A stretch of 64,000 bases of DNA. It comes from Dryas octopetala. Lineage: Eukaryota > Streptophyta > Magnoliopsida > Rosales > Rosaceae. The translations under genes were made by a program, and so were the position numbers. The notes beneath the pieces were generated by a model. That model searched no databases. It was given only the letters and a program-made list of their open reading frames with translations, and was not told the origin of the DNA. Shown here piece by piece: positions 30,010 to 40,481 of this stretch. How positions within the stretch are numbered: the first letter of the stretch is position 1; each line of letters begins with the position of its first letter. Where the stretch lies: NCBI GenBank assembly GCA_963921425.1, contig OY992837.1, forward strand, positions 12,993,896 through 13,057,895. The letters are read 5' to 3'.

Positions 30010-31063
30010 TGTTGATGCAAATTCTCGTAAGGTGGATGCAACAACTTAGATAAGCTGATCTGGATGATCAGGTGCTTTGCTGGATGATGAAGTGGATGCT
30101 GGTTGGGATCTTCCTGTAGACAAAAACAAGATCAAAGGAGATGGACCGGTGTGGTACCAGCCAAACACACTCCAATGATGAAATCAGTGGTGGTGTTTGA
30201 TGGTGGGTGAGGAAGAACAAAGGAAGAACTTGGGAGAATGGGAAGAACAAGGCAAATGTTCTGGGTTATTCTCAGCAAGTTGGGTAGGCTCTTTTTTAGA
30301 AGGGAATGCAAGTGTTTTGCGTGTATGTAGGTAGATTGCTAGATGCCTCATTTTGTGCATATGTGGTGTCTTATATAGGGAAAGGAAGACTTAATGAATA
30401 AGTTACCTGCATGTGGATGAATGGTTGCCAGAGATCCACGCACCTGGCCAGACCTAGTTGCATGCTCAGCTGCTTACTTCCCCAGCATTTAATGTTGCAT
30501 TGAATGCTTCATTAAATGCAAGGTTGGGAGGTTCAGGCAAACTGCTCCAACATTCATGAATGCAGGCCTGATATTCTATCTGTCAGAAGAATGTGTCAGG
30601 TGCATTTAAGTGTGGCGGTTCATCCTGGTGTAACCTTCCCGGGAATGGCGGCGGAGAGCCGAGCCGAGCCGATACGAACACATGTTCTTATGCGGAGATA
30701 CGAAGTCCATGTGTGGTCGGATCGGACATGGGATTCCAGGCCGAGCCGGTCCCATAGATTGGGGGTCTTTCAGAGCCCTAACTGGTCGACGCCAGAACTC
30801 GAAAGGAGACCATCTCCTGTGCCGAGCCGAGCCGAACCGGAATGATCGTGGGAAGATGGACACTCGATTCCTTGGAAGATCATCGGTTCGGCTCGGACCG
30901 AACATGGAGGGCCCGGCACGGAGACCGGTCCGAGCTGGCAAAGGGAGTGCTGATGTGGAGGTCAAAGTTTGACCACTGAGAGTCAACTCCGAGGTAGGTG
31001 TTGACCAGCCACGTGCCGAACCGTGATTGCTTGTTTGGGTTGGTGTGGGTTTTCCCACAAACA
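30010..31063 (-). repeat. 5' LTR (right copy) of the Tat element
   Basis: It is 1054 bp and contains a minus-strand TATA box at 30370-30378, which puts transcription start near 30345 and gives a U3 of about 700 bp. It is rich in the CCGAGCC motif around 30655-30670 and 30820-30840. Confidence 0.95.
30370..30378 (-). promoter_or_regulatory. TATA box of the 5' LTR
   Basis: The minus strand reads CCCTATATAAGACACC. It stands about 360 bp before the primer-binding site and is the best candidate promoter for the gag-pol RNA. The same sequence is in the left LTR at about 19237-19245. Confidence 0.7.
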
Positions 31064-31068
31064 AAAAA

Positions 31069-32100
31069 AAAAAAAAAAATGGAGCTAGAGTGGGTGAAAA
31101 CTTGTTGGGTTGTCGAATTTACATACCAAACAAAAAAATGGTTGGCCCAGCCCGGAGTATAGGCTAGCCAACCTTATCCTTAGTCCCTACGTAAAACTAG
31201 TCACATGACTGCTAGTCGATCTGCTACGTTAGGGGTATGCGAGAGATGGTTACATGCATAATACATTGATTGTATCCAATAGTTTTTTGTTGTTGTCAAA
31301 GCCATATCTTAGAATAATGAACAAGTTATGCAAACTGCTACCATCATAGAGGTTCCAAGATTTACAGCACCACCGGCATAAAGTTTGGTTTTTCTATAAA
31401 TTAAATCTTTCTATTGCATTCCTTTACATTAACTCTTCACAATAGCCAATAGGCTGATTGCAAATTAGGCTTTTAATTTACAACCCCCTCTCAATAACAA
31501 CTTACATAAAAGAATAAAAGAAAAGAACAGAAAAAGAAAAGGTTAACCTCACTCTGCAATCTTCATTGAATGATGACATACATAAACTATGGACATGCAC
31601 CCCACATTTTGAAGCTATGGAGCCATCCAACCAAATAGCTCTAGTTGCTGTACCTGCACATTTGTTAATTAAAGAATGATGAGCTTCTACCAATACTGGT
31701 ATATATGATAATTATATATCATCATTTAATGCTAAACATGTTAACTGGGCATTTCTCTTGTTCATCATAGAACTTGTATGAAGGTGGTGGAATATGTCCT
31801 ATATGTTCTGTTGTACGTCTCATGGATACTTGGCTTGCATATGAACACGGGTAACAGGTGCAAAATTCTTACATACAACCGTTGTATACAATCTCCCTCT
31901 TCTCGTAAAACTTGTGACGACTGGCATGTGAGAGATGGTTGTATACAATGATTGTAGAGAATGTTTGGGGACTTTCTATCCAATATCTGTAACTTGTTTG
32001 TACTTGGCTTTCCGAGCTCCACTTTGCATATGTCATATATATATATATAAATATAATTTGTAAATTGAAAGGAAAAGCTGGGAGGATCTTTCATTTTACC
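31069..32100. other. Intergenic DNA right of the retrotransposon
   Basis: It starts with a poly-A run. No gene is seen. Related short motifs (GTGAGAGATGGTTGTATACAATGATTG type) occur near 31235-31275 and 31935-31965, and the 31860-31912 segment resembles 18550-18600. The last ~300 bp may hold the 3' untranslated region of the PICBP-like gene (minus). Confidence 0.5.
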
Positions 32101-35100
32101 TTAGTGAGTAACTTGTGGCTTGAATGGATTTGGAGTTCCATTATTTGGAATGACTGTTTCGAAAGCCTCTACAAGCAGTGCTACTTTTCTTTTCCTTGCT
32201 GGAGTTAATCTGGCAACAGCTTGTTGAACTGCATAATCAAGCATCCATTCCTCAGCATTCTTCTTCTCATCCATGTTTTGGTGCTTTAGATCAACTTTCT
32301 CTGCTTCTGGGTCAGGCTCCAAGGGCAGATATCTTGGCCCTTTTGGGTTGAATGTCTTCACCTTTTCCAATGCCTTGATAAATCTATTAAGCAGAATCAT
32401 TTTTTTCAGGTTGCTCCAGTTCTTTGAAATTTTCTGCTTAGGTTTGTCTTCAACCTTTGGCACTGTCTTTTCTTCTTCCTGGATGTTAGCATTATCAGAT
32501 GTCACCAATAATTCTTCTGGATTTTCCTCTGGTTCATTTTTTCTGGGTTCTCTGAGGCAATCTGTGGAAGAGTTGGTGGGAGTTGAGATGGAAGATTTCC
32601 CATCTATGCCAACTTTATTTTCTGGAGGTTCTTGTTCTGGAATTAAGTCTCTAGTGTTTGATTGACCATCATCTGATTCATCCTGGTTCTCTGGAAGAAG
32701 GATTTCATCAATAGCTTTCTCTACCAGCTTAATAGCTTCAATACGGCGGAGTTCAATGTTTTTGCTGTCTGCATTGCGAATTTTCATGCCCAGCTCTTGA
32801 TCCATCCCAGAGGAACTTTGGCAAGAACCATGAATGTCTGTTCCAGGCAATGTGTTGGTGTCCTCTACCTCTTCCTCGTCTACTCTATCAAGTGGTTTGT
32901 CTCCATCTTCTGCAGCAATACTTGATGCCATGTGCTTATATACTAAGAACCATAGGCTTGAGTATTTCTGCTTTTCCAATTGGGTCTCATGGGGTACATC
33001 AGTATTGCAACCCGAACGAGATTCTTCAAGTGGATGAAGCCCCTGAAAGAGACCAGATTCCGGCATAGCTCCTCCATTCACTTCTTCTCTTGCTTCCATT
33101 GACTCCTCAGTTGCTTCTGTGGAAGCTAAAGAGATCACCATGTTATCTGCTGTTGAATCCACATGTTTTACTGGGATCTGGTCCTTGGATGAATCCGATT
33201 GTTCAGCAGTTTCGGTGCTTAACTTATTGGCCTCTAAGTTGATGTCTTTAACCTTGTCATTTATGTTGCTAAGTTCCTCCAAACTTGTGATTGAAATCAT
33301 TTCTTTGGGCACTTCTTGAACTGTTTCATTTACAAGACCTTCATTATTGGTGCTACCATGTTCATCTTCCTTCAAGGAGCTTTCATCACATAACCTGCGA
33401 TCTTTGATTTCTGATAAAGAAAGATTGGTAAAATCTGTTTTATCATAAGCGGCAATGACTTTGTCATCCCCGTCACCAGTATTGACCGAAACAATTTGTT
33501 TCTCCTGCTGGTCTTCATTAGTGGCTTCAGAAACAGTTATATCTAGTTCTGTTTCAATGCAACAGTATTCTGTACTTGATTCTTTGAGTTTCTGAACTTT
33601 CACTGGACTTTGCTGTTTTTCCAATTGAACATCACTGACCTGATCTGGATGCTCATTGAAACTTTTCTCAGGACATGACATATTCCCAATCAACATTCCG
33701 GCAGTTGTTCCAGAATCATTCCCTTTACCAGTTTGATCAGAACTTTGAACTGACAAACCATTGCAGACTGGAAGATCTGCTCCAGTGAAATCTATTGCAT
33801 TGGACCTCTTGCTAGTTTTAAGTTCTGGAAATGGAAGAACTGTCTCAAAAGCTTCTACAAGCAATCCCACTCTTCTTTGTTGAGCTGGAGGTAGTTTAGA
33901 TATAACCTGTTGAAGTGCATAATCAAGCATCCATTCCTCAGCATTCTTTCTCTCTTCTATTTTTTGCTGCCTTAGATTGATTTTTTCTGCTTCTGTGTCA
34001 GGGTCCAAAGGTAGGTGTCGTGGTTTCCGGTAATTGAGGTTCCTCACCTTTTCAATTGCCTTGACAAATCTCTTAAGGAGGATGAACTTTTTCAGACTGC
34101 TCCAGCTCTTGGGCGTTTTCTGGTCCGACTTATCTCCCACTTTTGACACTGTTTTCTCTTCTTTTGGGACACTTGTATTTTCAGCTTCGGCACATGTTTC
34201 TTCCGGATTTTGTAGTATATTGTCCCCAGCAGAACCACTGGAAGTTGAGCTGCTCTGCTCCCCACACTCATCACGATTCTGTTCTAATGCCTCCTGGTCT
34301 GAGCTTATGCCACTAGTAATTGATTGATCATCATATGAGCTGTCCTGAACTTCTGGGAGAAGAATGTTGTCAAATGCTTCTTGTACTAGCCTAATGGCAT
34401 CATGGTGGCAGAACTCAATTTTTGGGTCTCCTGCAGTGTGATTTATCGAAGCTGTATGCTCTTCTGTTTCAGAAAAGCCTAAATTGATAGTCTCAGGTGT
34501 AGTGTTGGTACCTTCTACTTGCTCTTCCTTGTCCTCTCCATCAAGAGGGAGCTGGTTTTCAACATTTGCAGTGTTACCTTTAACTGCATGTTTGTACATC
34601 AACTGCCACATTCTGATATACTTCTGATTTTTTGTCTGCATACTGTATGCCACACTTCCATTTTTTTTTGTCTCCACACTTCCATTTTTGTGCTCATTAG
34701 CTGTGGTTGGTTCCTTCGGTACCTCACAACCAGAAACGGAAGACATGTTATTGTTTTCATTGCCATTTGTTGATTCCATAGCTTCATCAGGGGTTGATCT
34801 TTTCAATTTCTCGGACGGTTTGGCAGTTGTGTAATCATTGTCCTCCATATCTTTTTCAACTGATTTAGGATCACTGTTGTTCAGTTTATCAGTGCAAGTG
34901 GACTCAGCACCTTCATTGTGATTAGATGCTGCAATTTTCTCTTCTTTCCTGTCTGTGTTGGTGGCTTCAGAATCTGTTCTTAAATCATCTAGTGCAGGGG
35001 GTGACACCAAAGTATGCTGTTCTACTGTGGCAAAATCACTTATTTGTTGCAGACTCTCCTCAAAATCATAGTTGCCTTCACATTCTTCACTGCAAGTACC

Positions 35101-36413
35101 AATTCCACTTGGCTTGGCTTCTGGTCCAGCATAGTTTTCTTGGAACATTTCCCTGTGCAATTTTTCTACCACATGAGAGGTTGTTTCATGAACTGCATCA
35201 TCTCCATTGCAGACCATTTGATTTGTCTTGTCTTCTTTAATCTTGCCAGACCTTTTCACTCTGAGTGGGGGTTGAGTTACCAGTGTCTTGTTCCTCTGAT
35301 TCTTCAACGTACGCCTCCTTATTGATATGAGGCGCTTGAGTGGAGGAACATTGGCATGGCGATGGCCATGAAGCGAGCAATAAGTGAAAGGACAAACTTT
35401 CATGACCGAACTTCCTTCAGATTCACTTCCCTCTGCCGGAAGATTCAGCAAGTCAGGCACCTTGGAACCTTTGAGAGCCGAAGAACATGTAGCTCTTTGT
35501 ACACTTAACTCCTGAAGTTGAGAGGTTTCAGAGTGTTTCCTCATGGAGCACTTCATGGATTTTGTTCTAGCAAATTTTGTTGAGACCTTCAAAGGTTTCG
35601 GACTAGATGTTATTGTCAAAAGTCTTTCTGACTTCGGATCAGGAGAGGCTGAGTGTGGCTTTGAATAAACTGATATTTTCCTAGTCTCACTAGTGCTGCA
35701 ATAACTTGATTCAGAGTTAGAAGAACTTGCCTGAAACTGTGTCTTTTTCTCATTGGAGCAGCAGGTCTCCTTTGAAAAGCTTGGTGATGATGAATCTGCA
35801 TCATACCCAGATTTCTTTTTTCTTGCAGATGGTCTTGAGTTATCAGAATTCGCAGGCTTGGCCATTCTTGATTTCTTCAGGTTATTATTCAGTTGGGTTC
35901 CTCCAGAGCATTTCCTCATTAAAGGGTTCTTGAATTTCAAACTTGACATTCTTGTCAAATTCTTTACAGGCTTAAAACTCGACCGCCTTATTAATGTTCT
36001 TGCTGAATTCTGCATAGAAACCAAATGAAGAAAAAAAAAAAAAAAACAAGAAAGGAAGGCAATCTTCAATTTCCAGCTATTTTAAGCAAAGCATTAAAAC
36101 CAAAGCTAGATTAAGAAAATTTTAACAGACTTGCCTGTAGATTATCTGTGCTTGTATTAGAACAAGTTGGCATTTCATTTGAAATTGATTGTGGTGAGCC
36201 TGCTGCTGCATCACTGGATACAAGGTGATTGGATCTGTGCTTGGCTCTTCTTTTGGTTGATCTCAACTTTTTCAATTTCTTCTGCAGCTCTTGTGCTCCT
36301 TGGTTTCTGCCATTTTGGTTTTGAAGAATAGATGATTCAGTGGTCATTGAAAACTGCTCAGACTTCTGGCTATCATCCAAATCAGCAACAACTTCAAGCT
36401 CCTTAGCATTCAT
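32101..36413 (-). CDS. PICBP: PICBP-like calmodulin-binding protein, 1395 aa
   Basis: Exon 1 is 36135-36413 (ATG 36413, 93 codons) and exon 2 is 32101-36009. The intron 36010-36134 has donor CAG|GCAAGT and acceptor TATGCAG, a GC-AG intron; both exons meet in phase 0, and the nearby GT alternative would not. The N-terminal part holds PICBP-like motifs (LTRMSSLKFKNPLMRKCSGG; QRATCSSALKGSKVPDLL; KVCPFTYCSLHGHRHANVPP). The long acidic Ser/Glu/Thr-rich middle is probably disordered. Two plant calmodulin-binding domains follow at about 725-815 (SWSSLKKFILLKRFVKAIEK .. WMLDYALQQ .. LLVEAFETVLP) and 1285-1395 (NWSNLKKMILLNRFIKALEK .. WMLDYAVQQ .. LLVEAFETVIP). Each offers a basic amphipathic helix to Ca2+/calmodulin. 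The family was named for pathogen-induced expression; its role here is inferred. No break is seen. Confidence 0.92.
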
Positions 36414-39400
36414 TTTTTCTGTCTTGCTAAATCCAACTTTTGGTGTGTATTTGGCTTTTTATGAAGGTTTTTGAAAGCAGAGTTTTATTTTGGTTGGCTG
36501 GAAACGAAGTTTATGCAAGGATGGTTTCTGAGATGAGATGACTCCAAAAACCAGAGATTGGTTCTCTGAAAATTTTTAGTTGACTACAGCAATTGGCCTT
36601 TTGATTCTACGCTCCAACTTCATTTTAAATTTCAAGTTTGGGTGGCTCAGACTTGGATAGCTTGACTATAATAAACACAAACAAAGAGCTTGACTTGGCC
36701 ATTATGAGTTGACGCATACCCTTTGTTGTTTGCTTTCTTGTGATAAGGAGAATTGACACAATTAAAAGTCCTTGGTCAGGAGGAGACCAGAACTTTAATA
36801 ATACCAATAAGCACTTTATTCCTTGGAGTTGTAAACACTCTTGGAAATTTCCACTTATATAAATAAAAAGATTGTGAGGTCATAACTCATAAGCAGTGTT
36901 ATTTAGACTAGTTGATTGTGTTACTGAGAATTTTTGTGGTATATTCACTATATCTAACATATCTAGATTTAAAAATGAAAAACTATATCTTAATAAGAAA
37001 AATGCGACTCATGTCAGCATTTGTTGGTAAAACATGTGTTTGAATCTGAATTATAAAATTTTTCGTACTAATCATCTCCGTAATAAAAATATAGTTCATA
37101 CAAATTGATACACATGTCTTAGTTATTTCTATTAATATTTTAACTAGCATTAACAATATGTTCAGGACAATCATGACAAGAGTAAATACCTCTTTTGAAT
37201 TAGAGAAAATTGAATAAATGAACAAATGAACAAATAGATTACTGATTTTTACCGAAGACATATGGTGGAAGAACTATGTGGTGATGTTCTGGTTACTCCT
37301 CAAATAAGCTAGGAAAATAATTAGTAAACACTGTTGGAGATAGTCATAGACATGGTGGGCCCTTGGTGGCATGATTTGTAACATGCAATGCAATGCAAGC
37401 ATGATTTGTAACATGCAATGCAATGCAAGCATGATTACTGACAAGTCTCTCCCTTGGTGGGCCCACTTAGTTGGATGCCAGTGCTGTGCTAGAGATGCAA
37501 CTCCATGTGTTATGCCAAGATGATGACAGAGTAGAGAGATCTAGAGTCTGGACTAATTAGGCCCACCAAAAAGGTCATATATCTGCGGCCGTTATGTATT
37601 TGAATTGGTATCTTATATTTCTGCAGTTATAACTTATAATGGACTAACAAAGTCAGTAGATTGGATTTTGATTGTATGTCAAATCAGATTATATGCAACG
37701 TTGACAATAATCACAAAGATTAAGCGCAGATCTGGATGTTAATTACATAGGAAAAACCCCACCTACCACCATAGTCCAATCACATGGACATGTAACTCAA
37801 ATTGTTAAGCTTGGCATGGATGGCTAATCTTAAACTCAAGTTTTGATGTAATAAAAAAAAGTTAATGATAGATAGATTTAAATGAGATAAACCATATACA
37901 ATGCATACAAATACACAACTTAAAACTAAATTGAGATTAAGAGAAATATAAAACGTGAGTTTTTTAAAAGTTAAAATGTGATTGTTTTATCATTATTTAA
38001 TTTTAAAAAATTTGACACTTGAGCAGTGTTCGAATTCTCATTGAAAAGTGCTCGAACACCTTTCAAGTATTACTCAATAAGATTCAAGTACTACTCAAGA
38101 GGGATTCGAACGTTTCTCAATGAGAACTTGATCACTACTTAAGGGTCAAATTAAAAAAGAGATTAAAAGTCTTTTAAAAATGAGTTAGTTTTACCGGGTT
38201 ACTTTCTTTACAGGACAAACATGGTTATCAATAAGCCATTAAAGTATAGTGTGAAGGTATAGTGTAAAAGTGGGCTTTGGGTCAATTTGTCATTCATTCA
38301 TAATAGGTGGAGTGCAAGTTGTCCTAATGGCACGAGTTCTTTCTAGTACAAACCTTACAACGACCTACCTACCTGTTCAATGAAACATGAATTGGAAAAC
38401 ATTTGGGGCCTCAAACAACCAAATGAGATCAAATATCACCTTGTGAGACTGCATGCCTTATTTCGAAGGCAAATGCTGTCCTTTCCTCAGAGAGTGATCC
38501 ATCTGAAATTGCTGTCCTTGTGTTCCTTAGATTGTGTTTCTTGATCATGGGTAATAATTAATTAAGCACATTCATGATTCATGAAGTTCTCCTGAGTTTG
38601 ATCTATCATTACAAACAGTGGATTGAAGTTGAACCCACTCCAACGCACTGAATTGCCTGCTTTCTACTTGTAACATGTGATATTGTGATGTGAGTAAAGG
38701 CCATCTTTGTCAATTTTTTTTTCCTTCCTAGTTGCAATTATGTAGGTCGCTTTTTGGCTGGTTTCGCTCAACAATGTTTTGAGCCCCTTTGTAGCTACTA
38801 GCTACTTCTTTTCTTTTTATGCATTTAGATTCCATCCAAAAACTATGGTGTCTATGGTTTTGGGTCATTTCCCAATCCTTGTGGACAAATTTGCTAAATT
38901 CTTCAAATTTTTTTTAACGATTTAATAATGTGATGACTTCAAACTTAATAAAAAATTATCAAAATACTCATATTCATGCCAATCTAAAACAATTACAAAT
39001 TTAGTCTTGATTACAAACTAAAGATTTACACAAGTAGTTACAAAATTATTAAAAGTCGAATTACCAACCCCAAGGTTTCACAACTTGTCTTGGATTTAGA
39101 TGGCTAAACCACATTGCCTCAATTTGGGCCCAAAGAAAATAGAAGCCCAGTAAAATCCACAACATATGTCGCATGGAAGGATACTACATAAATGAGGTCA
39201 CTTGTGTAACCAACTGTTCGACCGACAAAAAAAATATCAACCTAACTGTTTGTTGTTTTTTTTTTTGGAATCCATTATTGCTTTTTTAAGTTTTGTACAA
39301 GAAATCCATAAATGCTTTTATAATGTCTAATTTCAAAGTTTCGCCTTTTGGGTCGTCATCAGTAACGCAATTGTTTTTGGCTTGTAAGCAACCAAATGTA

Positions 39401-39610
39401 GTTTCGTTTACTCAAAAACTCTCTGCTTTGAAAATCATCAACCAACCAAAGACATTTCGAAAGTTTTAACTACTGTTTTCGTCTGTCTGATTTTCTTGGC
39501 GTTCCATTTTGTTTGCTACTTTCTCCAAATAGAAATTTAAATCGAAAGTTCCAATCAGTCTCGAATTGGTTTGTCGGATAGGTGCGGAGAAGTCTCTCTC
39601 TGCGACCTTA
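36414..39610. other. Intergenic region between PICBP-like and SDP1-like genes
   Basis: It contains the promoter side of both divergent genes. A perfect 30-bp tandem duplication is at 37371-37430. Near 38030-38150 short inverted and direct repeats of TTCGAAT/TACTCAA motifs occur. No other gene is supported. Confidence 0.5.
37371..37430. repeat. Perfect 30-bp tandem duplication
   Basis: The unit ATGATTTGTAACATGCAATG plus CAATGCAAGC occurs at 37371-37400 and 37401-37430, followed by a partial third copy (ATGATT). Confidence 0.95.
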
Positions 39611-39615
39611 TCCGC

Positions 39616-40481
39616 CTTTTATATATATTTTCACAAAATCCGAATCTTCGCCATCTCTCTTATTCAAAATCGGCGTCACCATACCGATATCTTTATCCCT
39701 TCACACTTCCCAATGGTTTCCATAAGTACAATCCATTAATATATAAGCTTTCATTATTTGAAGCTCTCTCATCTCCATACCTGTTTTTGGATTCTGATTT
39801 GAGGACCCATTTGGCTGTTAATTTGATTGCTTTTGGGAATTTGAGGTAAAACCCAGTTGGATTTTCGGGTTTGGGAGGTTGGTTTTTGTTTGTTTTGCTG
39901 ATCAAGTTTTCTGGGTTGAGTTTTTTGGAATTGAAGGATTTGATATTCTGGGGTTCCTTGGGGGCTTGGTTGGCAGGTTTTGGAAACCCACCTAGCTGTT
40001 GAGCTGGTGGGTTGGGAAATTTGAGGATTTGGGGGTCAATTTTTTTTTTTTACACTTGTTTGGAATACATTTAGCAGATTTCTCTTGGAACTTGGGAAAG
40101 CTTCAAGGCTTAAGAGGTTGGAGAATCTAAATTTCATGTGCAATTAGGTTTTTTCTTGTTTGATTTATTGGGTACCCATCTATTTCATTTGAGTTAAAGG
40201 TTATAAGCTTTAGATAAATCTGTTTATTGAGGTTTTGGAATCATATCTCATTGATTTATGTTTTAGTTCTTTACAATTGTTCAATTTAGGTTTCTTCAGA
40301 CAGGACTGTTTTGTCATTCAATTGTTGTCCTCGTTCTTTTGTAAACTTTGAGAGCTAAAACTGCATTGAAGTTATTAGAGCTATTGTAGGTTTATAATTT
40401 ATAGCTCTTCAGCTTTGTTGACCGAGGATATTTACCTTTGCCATAACCATACAAATATAGACATTTTACTTAATCCAAGAC
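39616..40481 (+). other. Probable promoter end, 5' leader and leader intron of the SDP1-like gene
   Basis: TTTTATATATATTTTC at about 39617-39632 can serve as a TATA box. A leader exon could run to about 39845 (GAG|GTAAAA) with a leader intron ending just before the ATG (CCAAG at 40475-40479). This is inference from splice-like signals only. The open frame at 39571-39849 falls in this leader and is not a separate gene. Confidence 0.4.

Larger units (their letters stand above)
18876..31063 (-). mobile_element. Complete Ty3/Gypsy LTR retrotransposon, Tat lineage, 12.2 kb
   Basis: Two LTRs (18876-19934 and 30010-31063) are bounded by TG...CA. The 5-bp duplication AAAAA flanks both sides (18871-18875, 31064-31068), although the right flank is a longer A run. 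Gag-Pol reads on the minus strand, so the right LTR is the 5' one. A primer-binding site follows it and a polypurine tract precedes the left LTR. Pol order is protease, RT, RNase H, second RNase H, integrase: the Ty3/Gypsy order with the dual RNase H of the Tat group. A further gene on the opposite strand lies between pol and the 3' LTR, as known for some Tat elements. All expected parts are present and the frames are open, so the copy is recent and possibly competent. Confidence 0.96.

Noticed and set aside
32273-35325. Plus-strand frames inside the PICBP-like gene
   Set aside because: They are antisense shadows of a long, well-supported minus-strand coding exon.
39571-39849. 92-codon frame upstream of the SDP1-like gene
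   Set aside because: It lies in the probable 5' leader region, has no domain and ends at a splice-donor-like GTAAAA.
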